The notes: a model not told the origin generated them from the letters alone. Shown: positions 1 to 10,288, numbered from the stretch's first letter. The stretch is DNA of 64,000 bases from Letharia columbiana (GCF_014066305.1 NW_023501036.1:879501-943500), one strand, 5' to 3'. Translations and numbers: made by a program.

Positions 1-2
1 TT

Positions 3-331
3 CAGTATCTTACTGAATTCGTGGATACGCTTGGAAATCCAATATTGCGAGAGAATCTGGACGAGCTTCAGCAAACTATCATGTTGATGCAAGCCGAGAA
101 CTCCGATGAATTTTACGACATTGCCACGAGAAATAAGAAATATGGAAGAGTCGATGCAATGAACGGCCCCATTCTACTCGAGAAGTAAGTGTCGGCAGAG
201 CTACGACAATGGGCCGATGGTCGCGCAATATGCTAATATTCGATAGACTCACCCACACGGTGCAGAGTCCAGCTCTTCTGAAAACAGACAAATTCCAGGC
301 CCTGTCCTCGCGCTTTGGCATGAAGTCTTGA
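3..331 (+). CDS. 3' end of an unidentified protein-coding gene (last two exons)
   Basis: The gene enters from the left edge and only its C-terminus is present. An open frame runs from base 3 to 184, where the GTAAGT donor of a 62-base intron begins. The intron has a TGCTAAT branch site and ends in ATAG at 246. The second exon runs 247-331 and stops with TGA. The split codon AA|A keeps frame. The visible tail is about 88 residues, acidic then basic, with the piece DEFYDIATRNKKYGRVDAMN ending the first exon region and SSRFGMKS as the C-terminus. No signal peptide, membrane segment or known motif is visible. The splice signals and clean frame make it a real gene. I do not recognise the family, and the upstream sequence would be needed to name it. 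Confidence 0.75.
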
Positions 332-736
332 TAGCGAGTAAGGCCAGGCTGAAGACTTCAAAGTCTAATGCTAGCCAGCTTTTGCCACATACGAGGTGAA
401 GGATCCACGCCAACTACAATCGATTTCACAGGGCTCTTGTGACTGTTTTCGAACCCCCCGGATTCATCAAGCTGCATCCGGAAAAGCCTAAACGAGTTTC
501 CAAGAGGCTACAATAGCTGTACCAAAAACAAGTTTGGACTCACCCCGACTCAAAATAGAACTCCATGCACATAGCCGCACCATAGTCCATAAGATTCAGG
601 AGCGCAGGCCTTGCTTCAGTGATGTTTTCATTACATGGTACATCTAGGCAGACTTTGAGACCTGACCGTCTTTAGATGCTCACATTTAGTATTTCATGCT
701 GGCACAATATGATCGCTACGCCCTTCCACACCGTCG
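332..736. other. Intergenic region between two 3' ends
   Basis: About 400 bases of ordinary composition lie between the stop of the left-edge gene and the 3' end of the HAP5 gene on the other strand. I see no further gene, repeat or RNA. It should hold the 3' UTRs and polyadenylation signals of both convergent genes. Confidence 0.5.
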
Positions 737-940
737 CTACAGTGATTTGACTCTCTTTTCATTCCCAGTGAAATCAGTTTGCCAAAGACACGGAGATACA
801 TGGCCTGCCCCGAAAAGGCGATTAACCGACTTCGTAATCTCGTTCACCTTCTGCATCTGCATCCCCTTCGCCTCCCTCGTGTCTTTGATATTGATGGCTC
901 GTATTCTGTCCACCTGAAGGGTCCTGGCCCCTCTGATTAA
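737..940 (-). CDS. Possible alternative last exon of the HAP5 gene
   Basis: Just before the read-through stop of the main HAP5 frame lies a strong donor (GTAAGT at 1004-999), followed by a TGCTGAC branch site and a TATCCAG acceptor at 941. The acceptor opens a phase-matched 68-codon frame ending at TAG 739-737. The predicted tail is charged and possibly helical (for example INIKDTREAKGMQMQKVNEI). The splice signals are good, but I know of no such C-terminus in this family and the frame may be open by chance. If it is used, the protein gains 67 residues in place of a 9-residue tail. Confidence 0.35.
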   Translation of the reverse strand, partial: LIRGARTLQVDRIRAINIKDTREAKGMQMQKVNEITKSVNRLFGAGHVSPCLWQTDFTGNEKRVKSL

Positions 941-977
941 CTGGATACATCTTTCAGACGGTCAGCAATTATCTAGA

Positions 978-2077
978 TCAAGGGCTAGGCAGCAGTTGAC
1001 TTACTGGCTGTGTAGGAAGAGAGTAACTGTACAAACCCTCGAACATCTGTTGTGGTGGGTGGCCATAAGCGTTGGTAGGATCAGGTGGTACTTGAGGAGC
1101 GTATATTCCGGGCTGTGGCCTATACTCCTGCTCCTGTGCCATCTGGGCGTTCCCTAGCGAAGAATAGTCCGCATGGCCCATTTGCTGTGACGCTTGCTGA
1201 GGGTGGCCGGGTGGAGGTTGCTGTTGAACGTTGTTCGGGGGGGGAATGATTTGGCCGCCTGAAGAGGCTTGCGCTGCAGCAGAGGCCGCGCTTCCCCCTG
1301 CGCCTCCCTGACCTCCAGATCTTTTGGCGTGACTTGCGGCTTCTTCTCGGGGAACGATATCGATAAGAAAGTCAAACATGTCGGATTTTGCCAGTGCTGA
1401 AGCAATATCTGAACGCTGCAGCGTTCTACGCTTGTTTTCTTCAGCGTGAATCCATGCGCGCATCGTGAGCTCGGTAATGAAGATGTCGCATCCTTTAGCG
1501 AACAATATCGGCGCTTCAGCTGAAATCATTTTTACGTCCGGATCAGCCTTCATGACCTTCTTGATTCTGGCTAATGGAAGCTGATGGAGCTTGTAGTCAT
1601 GGCTCTCATTCTCGAGGCTGTTGATGGTTTGCTGCCAGTAGGTTGTCAAAATATCGCGGTAGTTGCCACTGAGGCCTTGGCTGACCTAGAAGCTTGTCAG
1701 CTTTTGATTTGCTAGCCATTTTACTCTCCCAGATCGTTCACATTCGCCCACGTCCCCGTATAGAATTCTGGGGATGTGAAGCCTGTTTGCGCTGCCACCT
1801 GTAGCAACGATGAGCCATGTGACGAGAGCTCATCTGGCAGATTTCGTTGTACGTACCGAAGCACTCGCGCCTATTGTAAAATGACAGGATTAGCTTGGAG
1901 ATTCGAGTCTAGTGAATGGATTTTCCGTTCCTACTTGCACACAGAGAATGATGTGTGCCTGTGGACAGCACGAGAGGTAGGTCACATACCGTAATGTCCC
2001 CCATTGGCGGGATCATACCGTGGAAGTGGTGGCTGGTGCTGCTGTTGCTGCCCGGAGCCCGGTGGGTTCTGATCCAT
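978..2077 (-). CDS. hapE: CCAAT-binding factor subunit HAP5/HapE (NF-YC type)
   Basis: This is the histone-fold subunit that pairs with HAP3/NF-YB and, with HAP2/NF-YA, forms the nuclear factor that binds CCAAT boxes. The diagnostic core is encoded by the main exon (1685-978): [18 protein letters not shown], then [40 protein letters not shown] and [16 protein letters not shown]. This matches fungal HapE almost residue for residue. A Gln/Pro/Gly/Ala-rich C-terminal tail follows. Exon 1 (2077-1990) starts with ATG and encodes a Gln/Pro-rich leader ([20 protein letters not shown]), ending at a GTATGT donor in phase 1. The main exon starts in phase 0 after CTTCTAG, so a small exon must lie between them: either 14 bases (GCGCGAGTGCTTCG) before a GTACGT donor, or 74 bases from GTGGCAGC to a GTAAAA donor. 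I cannot decide between these. The 3' end may also be spliced (see 737-940). Confidence 0.93.
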
Positions 2078-3060
2078 GGTTGACTCCGATTGTCGGGAAG
2101 TAGTGAAGAAATTGTGAGAGGAGCTGTGATGGGCGCGCAATCGCTGCGCAAGCCTGATTGGTAGAAGGCCGAATGCTGGGGGTTATCTTTCACGAGTAAT
2201 TGGAACGTGTTTTTAGATAGGTAGAGACTCGGAGAGCAAGCGAGCACGACGTGAGCACTGAGCAGCGGGCACAAAGTCGCGCTTGCGCTGTCGAGGCGGA
2301 CAACGAGCGGCCGGAGGTATGAGTGTTGTTTATTAGGATCTGTGTGAGCGAATCTTTTGGAGTGGATGAGGCGTTTTGTCTTTTAAACAAGTCAGTCGGA
2401 GACAGCAAATAGACGCTCGAGGATCAACCGATCAAGCGTAAGTATACTCTAAGCTTTCTAATTTCTAGGCTCTACCTTACTCTACCTACTTAGTAAGGTG
2501 CTTACCTATGCTGTAGCTTCTCAACGACTAAAAGGTTGAACCGTAGATGTACGTATCCCTGTTGGCGGCTAGAAGAGACAGGCGGGGTAAGGTTTTTAAG
2601 GTTTCAGCCTTTAGGGGGCAGACAATGACAATAAGGTAAAGTAGGTAGGTAATATATTTAAGGTAACCCCCCGCTGCACGTTGAAGTCATTCGTTGATTA
2701 TTCTAGAAGCGCATGTGAGTGTACCCAACCATTGATACTACCTACCTACGGTACTATTGTCACTTATCCGGACTCTACTTTATCATCACTGACACTCGAT
2801 TCTTTTGGGCATGATGAGAAGCCTTCTTATTCTTCCCTAGTCTATCGAATCCAATGAGACTTCGACTTCGTAATTGGAAAGCTTGCTTTCTCCCTGGCTC
2901 GAGAATAAAATCACTTCTGTGCCAAGCCTCGCTGTGAGACCATTCTGGGAAACTCTTACCTTATTAGGAAGTAACTAAGAATGATCAAGAACATCAAATT
3001 TTTCTCTGATTTTCTCCATTTCTCTCTGTCTCTATCCCTAACATGTCTTAATTAATTCTT
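2078..3060. promoter_or_regulatory. HAP5 side of the divergent intergenic region
   Basis: This is the upstream region of HAP5. It has normal composition near the gene, then repeated TACCTA/TAGGTA motifs around 2,470-2,760 and a pyrimidine-rich stretch (TTTCTCT runs) at 2,999-3,045. No gene is supported here. No single promoter element can be assigned with confidence. Confidence 0.4.
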
Positions 3061-3950
3061 AACTTTGGCCTCGCATCCTCTGCAGCTCGACGTACTGCAA
3101 ATCGACATTAAAAGAATCATCAAAAACAAAATACCGAGCGCGCTCTCTCACAGTTACACTCTCAAAATTAACTACGATCTTAGAGAAAAGCCTAAAGTCG
3201 ATAGCAACGTCAATTACCTTCGTGCGATATCGCATTATAATCTCAATCTTAGCCTACGACACCTTAAAATCTTTCTTAAACTACTCTCGAAGGTATTAAT
3301 TCTCTACATATTATCGAGACGTAAATGGATATCTTCAAGCCCGGTACTCCAGACCCCGATATCAAACACCCTACATTCGATGTTTACAATATATATCTAC
3401 GGAAAAATTAAGGTCTCGACGCTCTAAAACGCGCTTACAGAAAAGCCGAAATAAGTTATTTTCATCTTTAACGAGAGGTTGCCGAGGATTTATATGGTGA
3501 TCTCGTATATTAAATACGTCTTCAAGAAGAGCGATTCTTATAAGGGCCTATTAGTATCGAATTATAAGACGTCTTAGATTACGTATTTCACGTTGTGGAA
3601 GATTAGTGTATGGCGGTCGGTTAGCCTCAAATTAAGGATCAACTTAACTTCGTATTAGCAACTCAGCTAAAAAAGCTGGTTCCGGGGGTGTCTGCGCTTG
3701 ACAGTTAGACACCTCTATTTGGACCTAAATAGGGCCCCGTAGGGCCCCCGTAGGGACGTCGCTCCTAACACTTCGAGACTTTGTTATGTACGGCGATTCG
3801 ATATAGAGATCTTAAGGCTATTTATAAGCAACTTCGGATTTATAATTGATGATCGTTGTAAGGAATTTCTTCAGGGGGATTATAGTTATGATCTTGACGA
3901 AGCGGACGACCTTATATCGATCTCAAAATGGGCTTTATGTAAATAATTTC
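3061..3950 (+). pseudogene. Decayed, partly RIP-like coding relic, family unknown
   Basis: The plus strand reads as broken protein-like sequence, for example LDALKRAYRKAEISYFHL followed by REVAEDLYGDLVY, with in-frame TAA/TAG where CAA/CAG would be expected, as RIP would produce. The first half keeps CpA and has few TpG; from about 3,440 the second half keeps TpG and has few CpA. The two halves therefore look mutated on opposite strands. I do not recognise the parent protein. It may be a fragment of a repeat whose main copies lie elsewhere. Confidence 0.4.
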
Positions 3951-3964
3951 GAGCTTGCGAGGAC

Positions 3965-3994
3965 GGCCCCTCCGGCAGGAGCCCCCGGAGGGCC
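3965..3994. repeat. GC-rich inverted repeat (hairpin)
   Basis: GGCCCCTCCGG at 3965-3975 pairs with CCGGAGGGCC at 3985-3994 around a 9-base loop. It sits in a strongly GC-rich patch (about 3,960-4,045) that contrasts with the AT-rich relic beside it, and a further GGGCCC cluster lies at 3,730-3,760. It could form a stable stem in DNA or RNA. Its function is unknown. Confidence 0.55.
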
Positions 3995-4045
3995 CTCGGA
4001 GAGCCCCCGGAGAGTAGGGGGGTTTAGGGGGTCTCCCCTTAATAG

Positions 4046-4516
4046 AATTGGTATTATGCAGTAGTAATCTTCTCAGTCTTCTCAGTCTTCTCACCTCCTC
4101 GGCAAGTTTTCCACTACTGGGTAGCCCCGCGCCCCAGCACATATTACTCAACGTCTCTTGTTTCGAGTCCCCTATCCTGATGGCGCCGGTTCATCCGCTT
4201 CCGAGGAGCAAGCGACGTGGCGACGTGTTGTTGACCCACAGATACTAAAGTAAATCATTAATTCTACTCCTAGTGATTTCATTCTGGCGTATGAATAGGA
4301 TGTCTCTGTGGCACCAACGGAGTCAAATTTTCGAGAGAGAGTAGGCACGTAGCCACGTACTCGAGGTACTTTAATCGCGAAGCCACGCGCGTATTCTAGC
4401 TCGTTAAGTAGCGTGCCAAGCAAAACAGTGCGCAAATATTTCAGAAAGTGACCAGGTACCTACTTGATTGACTGACTCTACCCAAGGCGGAGCAACGTGG
4501 TCTGATCCAACACGTC
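4046..4516. promoter_or_regulatory. Upstream region of FCF2
   Basis: This is 470 bases of ordinary composition before the FCF2 start. It includes a TCTTCTCAG-type triplet repeat at 4,070-4,095 and a palindromic cluster of CACGTA/TACGTG and CTCGAG around 4,345-4,370. No gene is supported here. Promoter elements cannot be assigned from sequence alone. Confidence 0.35.
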
Positions 4517-5468
4517 ATGGCTGCTCTCGCAGCTGAAGGTGTACTCGAAAGCGATGGCTGGGATCAAGACGAGCTCTCCGAAATGAAGGGTTTGCTTCAG
4601 CGAGCGGAACGACGCATGAGAAAGCTAGATCCAGCCGGCAAGCATACTATGAAAGCTACAAACTCGTACAGGTATGCTACTGCGGCTCATCTTCCCATGC
4701 TACAAATCTAATCTTCCGCCTAGATTACCCAAGTTGATTCCAGGCCCCATAGCGCAACCATACACAACCTCGAACGATGGCATTGCTCGAGCAGACCGGA
4801 CCCGACTCGTTAATGACAAAGACAGGCAGATTACCGCCCGCCAAGTTGAAGATCTCGTCAAGGTGAAAGAGAGAACCAAGAAGGTGGGCAGCCATGCGTG
4901 TCTTCCCTTTTTCCGCCTATGACGAAAAAGTATATTTCCAAATTTTCTTGACGCAGAATCATCAGTCCCGTCTTGGGTACCTGCTCTGCACTCCTGAGAG
5001 TCTTTTCATAGTTACTCGGATGGCCTTCTACTCAAAAATCTCGTTATGTACACTCGGGGTGGAAAGCATGGTTAACGCATTTTCCAGGAGCTGCCAACCG
5101 CGGGACCAGGCTGGTTCGACATGCCGCGGACAAGATTAAGCTCAGAATTGAAATCCGATATGAAACTCCTCAAGCTACGCAATGTGCTAGATCCACATCG
5201 GCACTATCGTTCTGACAATATCAGGGCTTTGGCGCCAGAATTCTCCCAAATAGGTCAAATCATCGAAGGTCCAACCGAATACTACAGCTCGCGGCTACCC
5301 AACAAGGAGCGTAAGAGGACACTTGTTGGGGAGATACTGGCCAATGAGAAATACACGGGTCGCTTCAAGAAAAAGTACAATGAGATTCAAGCATCGAAGA
5401 CGAGTGGGAAAAGAGCGTACTACAAGAAGTTGAAGGAGAAGAGATCTGGGGGCATACGCAAACTCTGA
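4517..5468 (+). CDS. FCF2: Fcf2 pre-rRNA processing protein
   Basis: Fcf2 is an essential nucleolar factor of the small-subunit processome, needed for early cleavages of 35S pre-rRNA; the animal relative is DNTTIP2. The model has three exons: 4517-4671, 4724-4883 and 5088-5468. The introns begin GTATGC and GTGGGC and end CCTAG and TTCCAG, and joining gives a continuous 231-residue protein. The Fcf2 domain fills the last exon: AGPGWFDMPRTRLSSELK, LLKLRNVLDPHRHYR, then IGQIIEGPTEYYSSRLPNKE and RKRTL. It ends in a Lys/Arg-rich tail (YYKKLKEKRSGGIRKL) suited to nucleolar localisation. The N-terminal exon is acidic and helical. The length matches yeast Fcf2 closely. The second donor (GTGGGC) is the weakest point of the model. 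The gene converges on the phosphorylase gene, with 131 bases between the stops. Confidence 0.93.
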
Positions 5469-5599
5469 GGGTGACTGTACTCAGGGACTCAAAGATCACA
5501 TTGAGAAAATTTCAGCTGATGGGTGAACGGGTGCTTCTGGGCGATCTAGCACCCTGATCAAGGCAAAGACCTTCAAGTCAAAGCGCTGGGGTTCTGTGT

Positions 5600-6880
5600 T
5601 CAGTGCGCATGGTATGCGTGTAGTATGTCTCGCACCAGCAGGCTCACCAGTTGCTGTGGTGCACCATCCTTAGCTTATGACGCCTTGGTTGAAAGATCTT
5701 CTCCTCACCTGAACTTCTCTTGCTGCTTTCTCACCGGCATCTAGCACCTCATCATGATTTGCTTTACCCTTCTCTATGGCTTCTCTCAAGTATTGACGAC
5801 TAGAGCCCTGGATGTGAACATTATCCCCTCGTGGTCCGGCTTCGAGCAATGCCTTGTTGGTTACAAGACTGATTGCTAGTACTCTCATATCGCAGTGCCG
5901 TGCAACAATGACCTCTGGAACGGTCGACATCCCGACTACATCGGCGCCCAAGCTACGCAACATGCGGCATTCAGATCTTGTCTCATAACTGGTGCCAATT
6001 AACCATGGAGTGGTATCATTAGTGGGAAGTCAATCTTACCTGGGACCTCCGACGAAAGCATAGGTACCCTCCTGTAGGCGCCTAGTGCTCCCTGCGTCGC
6101 GATTCAGTTCCTTCCACAAATGGTGTGCGCGTCTTCTCAGATCAAGGTCATAAGCATCCGATAAAGCCGGAAAACGAACTCCAAAGTCGTCCGCGTTTGG
6201 CCCACGCAGCGGGTGTATGCCAGCAAGGCCAGCAAGGTTGATATGCTTACATGGGTTAGATGGCGGTGTAAAGAAGATGCTTGAGCCTCACGTCGTTCAA
6301 GACCACGAGGTCTCCTACTGCATAGTCTTCATTCAAACCACCAGCGGCGTTCGTGACTTGGACAACCTATCAATAATGACAAACACACTTTGATGAGCTG
6401 CTTTACCAATGATCGTGTCTACGCCCAGACGTTTCATGAGCCGGATAGGAAATGTAATACTCTGAATTGAGTGCCCTTCATAGAAACTACGCAAACATCA
6501 AAATGAGCGGACTTTACAGAGCGAGGGTCGGAACAGGTAATGACGAACTGAACCCTGCCAACCATCAAAACAACCGGTAAAGCACCAGGCTCGAGTATCC
6601 CGAACAAGAGCTTGCTAGCATGGCCATGGACTATCCCAATCAGCACGTTGTGCAAAATCGTATTTCCTTCTAAGTTCAGCGCATACCAGTACTTTGTGGA
6701 AAGTGGGGAATATCCGCATATGGGATTTCAAATCGTGGCTCCGGCAACACAACATCGGCCAGACCCTTCAGACCAGATCCACATATTATACCAATGACAG
6801 GCTGATGTAAGAGGGGGGGGTACCTTGACTTGCAAGTAGCGTAGAGCCTCTGCAGTTTGCTGAGAAGTAGCGCTATCCAT
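5600..6880 (-). CDS. PNP1: Purine nucleoside phosphorylase, with a one-base frameshift in exon 1
   Basis: This trimeric-type purine nucleoside phosphorylase would split inosine/guanosine with phosphate into base and ribose-1-phosphate (purine salvage, cytosol). Seven exons give about 319 residues once the frameshift is discounted: 6880-6687, 6630-6549, 6486-6407, 6356-6292, 6245-6040, 5988-5709, 5653-5600. Landmarks are [14 protein letters not shown] (phosphate loop), [61 protein letters not shown], and [18 protein letters not shown] near the substrate pocket. Exon 1 begins [20 protein letters not shown] run of eight Cs (plus-strand Gs at 6813-6820) then throws it out of frame; seven would give a sequence of exactly the family's spacing before CGSGL. 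Two introns end in AAG. The break may be an assembly error in the homopolymer or a genuine mutation. RIP-mutated DNA starts 200 bases upstream. Confidence 0.9.
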
Positions 6881-7085
6881 GGCTAAATATAAGGCGACAG
6901 GCAGTGCTAGGAAAATAGTCAAAGACTGGTTTACAGCATCATAACGCTGAAGCCATCTAATTGCAATGTTTCCCATGCAATCTGATGAACTTTCCAAAGG
7001 TGTCTTGGTGAGTATGAGAAATTCGGACCCTTTATTTTTCATACCATTTTTCATAATCGTATCTACCCTTATTTGCGCCATCTTA
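6881..7085. promoter_or_regulatory. Short phosphorylase upstream region ending at the RIP boundary
   Basis: Only about 205 bases of normal-composition DNA separate the phosphorylase start codon from the AT-rich block. Beyond about 7,085, CpA and TpG almost vanish. The promoter must lie in this short stretch or in the mutated DNA beyond it. Confidence 0.5.
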
Positions 7086-8725
7086 AATCCGATAAATTCG
7101 ATATAGATAGCTATTACTATTATAGCTATTACTATTACTAAATTAATAATCTACTATTCTAATCTATTATAATAGTTTTTAATAAGCGATCTTTAATAAG
7201 CGATATTTGAGTATCTTGTCTTTTAATAATTATAAGACTAAATTTTAAAAAAATTAAAGCATTTAAAAGCGCAATCTACGTTCTATAATTTAAAAAAAAA
7301 TCTTAAAATTTTAATAGAAAATAATAAAGTTATTAGATGATTAAAAGTAGAATAAGAGATTTTAATAATTATAGACGCTAATTTATTTACTCGCGATAAT
7401 TTAATTAATTTAATTAAAGAGCGTAGTAACTCTAAATTTATAATTAGCTATATATATAAATTTAAGATTTTTAAAATTAACTCTATCTTATTCTTTTATA
7501 TATATTAATAAAATTAATTATAAAAATATCTTCTTTATAGAGTTTTCGTCGAAGTCTTTTATAGATAAATCTATTATAAGTAATTAAATTAAGAAAATAA
7601 TTATTTTTATTATAATAGTATTAATAAGTATAATTAATAGTCTTTTATAACTTATTTATAACGCTATTATATCTTAATTAAATCTTATTAAAAAGATTAA
7701 ATTATTAAGCGATATTATAATTTATAATAATAAATATAATATCTAAATTCTAATAAATCTAATTAATAAATTTTCTATTATAAATTATACTTAGTAGATA
7801 GAAGCTAATAATTAATAGCTTAATATAATATATATTTAATAGCTTAATATATCGAATATATTTAAATAACTAGATCTTATAGAATAAGAAATTATTCTTT
7901 TATTATTTAAGAATATTACGGAAATATAGATAGCCTCGAAAATATAAATAGTCTTAATAAGATACTTACTTTATTAAGTAAATAGATCTATTAAGTAGAT
8001 ATCTCGCTAAGTTTACTAGCTTACTATTATAAATAGTAGATTTCTAAATAGAAATAATTAAGCTTATTATATATTATAATTATAGATTTTTATTATTATT
8101 ATAATATAGTAATAATATTATTTCTTAATATTAATTAATTATTAAGAAATTTTAAAAGTTTTTCTATTAGACTAATTAAAGAAAGCTTATTCTTAAAAAA
8201 AGCTTATTCTTTAAAAAAGCTTATTTTTTAAAAAAGCTTATTCTTAAAAAAAGCTTATTCTTTAAATTTTATCTTAAACTTTTACTACGTAAATTCTTCG
8301 AGTATATTATTACTATCTAAAATTATTTTTAATAGCGAATTTCTTATATCTATTATAATTTTAGCTAAGAATTTATAAGAGATAAAAATCTTTTTTTTAG
8401 AAATTTTAATTTCTTATAAGATTTCTTAATCTTTCTCTACTTTCTTTTAAGAATTATTAATATTATTAATTAATAGCTAAGCTAACTTTCTTAAATTATT
8501 TAATATTTAATCTAATCGCTTATAATATCGTTATTTTTATATTTTAATTATAAGAGTTTTTTAAAAATAATTATATATTTATAAATCTATTTAATAAAAA
8601 GAATTATTAATTTATTAAGAATATCGTTAAAAGTAATTTCTATTTATTCTCGATAATTTAAAAACTCTTAATAAGAAACGATTATTCGCGTATTAGATTT
8701 AATTTAATTAAAATATTATTCTAGC
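7086..8725 (+). mobile_element. Host relic G, fragment 1
   Basis: This is heavily RIPped sequence left of TRIM-1. The stretch near 7,425-7,510 is a mutated copy of the much better preserved 24,085-24,165, so it belongs to a repeat family. TRIM-1 inserted at its right end (TSD CTAGC at 8721-8725), and the sequence should resume at 27,206. No readable protein was identified. Confidence 0.4.
8180..8265. repeat. Short tandem repeat, five units of about 19 bases
   Basis: The motif AAAGCTTATTCTTAAAA recurs five times in tandem with small length changes. It looks like a local slippage array inside the RIPped host relic. Confidence 0.7.
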
Positions 8726-8909
8726 TATTATAATACTAGCCCCTTCGACTATCGTATAATATATCGCGTATTATTAGAGCTAGTAATTACTAGCTACTAT
8801 TAGTCATCTATTTTATATATATAAATATTCGTATATTTTATAAATTAATAATTAGTCTTTCAGTTATAATTATTCAATTTCTAATATATCTAATATTCTA
8901 CTTTTAATA
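8726..8909. repeat. Left LTR of TRIM-1
   Basis: This is a 184-base copy aligned with 27,017-27,200 and with both TRIM-2 LTRs. The terminal TG...CA is mutated to TA...TA by RIP. Confidence 0.85.
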
Positions 8910-8923
8910 GGTTATGAGTCTGG
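8910..8923 (+). promoter_or_regulatory. Primer-binding site of TRIM-1 (methionine half-tRNA type)
   Basis: GGTTATGAGTCTGG abuts the LTR. GGTTATGAG is complementary to the CUCAUAACC anticodon loop of methionine tRNA. This kind of internal-tRNA priming is known for Drosophila copia and yeast Ty5. The same site, RIP-mutated to GATTATAAG, abuts the LTRs of TRIM-2, Copia D and Copia C. Confidence 0.6.
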
Positions 8924-9152
8924 AAGCGAGTAGAATAATATCGAATATTCTTATACTTTCTAATATGGATATTAAACTAAGTCTTCGATAATTATTTATA
9001 AATAGATATATCTTATAGCGATAGCTCATTTTTTTAACTCGTATCTATCGACGAGAGAGCTGTCGTCATTTAATTTCTATATAAAAAATATCGAATTAAA
9101 ATTCTTATTTCTATTAAAAGTAGTAGATAAAATACTTAATTAATTAGATCTA

Positions 9153-9222
9153 ATCGTAGTTTAACTATTCGCTTCGCTTATAGTAGTTCGTAACTCAAAG
9201 ACGTACTAGTCTTAAAGACGCC
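9153..9222 (+). repeat. Left terminal inverted repeat of the Tc1-like element
   Basis: This is the reverse complement of 10289-10358 with a few transitions. It contains TATTCGCTTCGCTTATAGTA. Confidence 0.85.
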
Positions 9223-10288
9223 TTTTTTCGCGATTTAACACTCTATATTATAATCTATTATTATTTTATTACATTATATCTATATCTTATTCTAAGTAAG
9301 AGAAACTCGTTTAGAAGGCTATTAATAAGTATAAGGACGATTATTTTCGCAGCGCTATAGCGGTCGTAGAGTATTATAGTCTTAAACCGCGATGAATATA
9401 AAGACGACTTTAGAGATAAGCTTTTAGAAGTACTCGAATATTCACCTATATATATCTAACTATAACTTAAAAATAGTCGCTATATAACTATATTAATCCT
9501 CTAAATAATATTAAGTATTTACTTCGACTAAATTATATTTAGAGTACTACTAAGTATATTCTAAAAATCGCTTTAAATTCGTATTATTCTCTTAAATTAC
9601 TCGATAAAGATTAAGCTATATAATTTATAAAACGATATTCTAAATACTATAAATAAAAGTAAAAACCTCTTAGTGCTGAGCGTAAGAATATATATAATAT
9701 TAAGAGTATACGCGTAATGTACAAAAAAATTAGAAATCTAATACCTCGCGTTATAACTCTAGACGAGTCTATATCTCTTATACTTATTAGAATCTCTTAT
9801 AAAGCCGAAGACGTTATTAAATACGATTAATAGTTTAAAGAATTACTTACTACTTAGGCTTTTATTATTTTAAAGAATATATAATAGTTATTAGCTTAAT
9901 TTATAAAAGGATCTATTACTAATAGCTACTCGAGATAAATTATCGAGCGAGATATTAAGACTATTTATAAAGAGGCCGTAGTTAAGCGAGCACGTAAGAT
10001 ACTTTCTAGAACGATTATCTAGAAGAGAGAATAAATATTAATAGATTAAATACGTAAATCTCTAACTATAATAAAAGAAACAGCTATAGAAAAGGCGGAG
10101 AAGGCTCTAAAGCGAGCTACTCGAGCTAAGAAAATTTAGTAAAAAAAAGCCGATAAGATCATTAAGGCTTATATTCGAAAGCTGAATTATAGTTTATAAA
10201 AGCTAGTATATATATATTAGAATATATTTATTAGAATTCGAGTTATAGAACGAGATCTATATAGAATTAGAAAGGAATAATAAATTTT

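Noticed and set aside
79..321. 80-codon minus-strand open frame
   Set aside because: It runs antisense to the two well-spliced plus-strand exons at 3-331.
696..917. 73-codon plus-strand open frame
   Set aside because: It is the reverse-strand shadow of the possible HAP5 last exon and has no recognisable domain.
3065..3427. 120-codon plus-strand open frame
   Set aside because: It lies in a decayed relic, begins at a non-ATG codon and has low-complexity Leu/Ile/Lys composition; treated as part of the pseudogene.
3912..4435. Several open frames on both strands around the GC-rich hairpin
   Set aside because: Short, overlapping, without splice or family support; a consequence of GC-rich composition.
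6434..6655. Minus-strand open frame through a phosphorylase intron
   Set aside because: Reads intron sequence; the spliced exons 6630-6549 and 6486-6407 explain the conservation.
6813..6834. A 22-base intron across the C8 run of the phosphorylase
   Set aside because: Too short to splice, and exon sequence on both sides matches family spacing if one C is removed; a frameshift is simpler.
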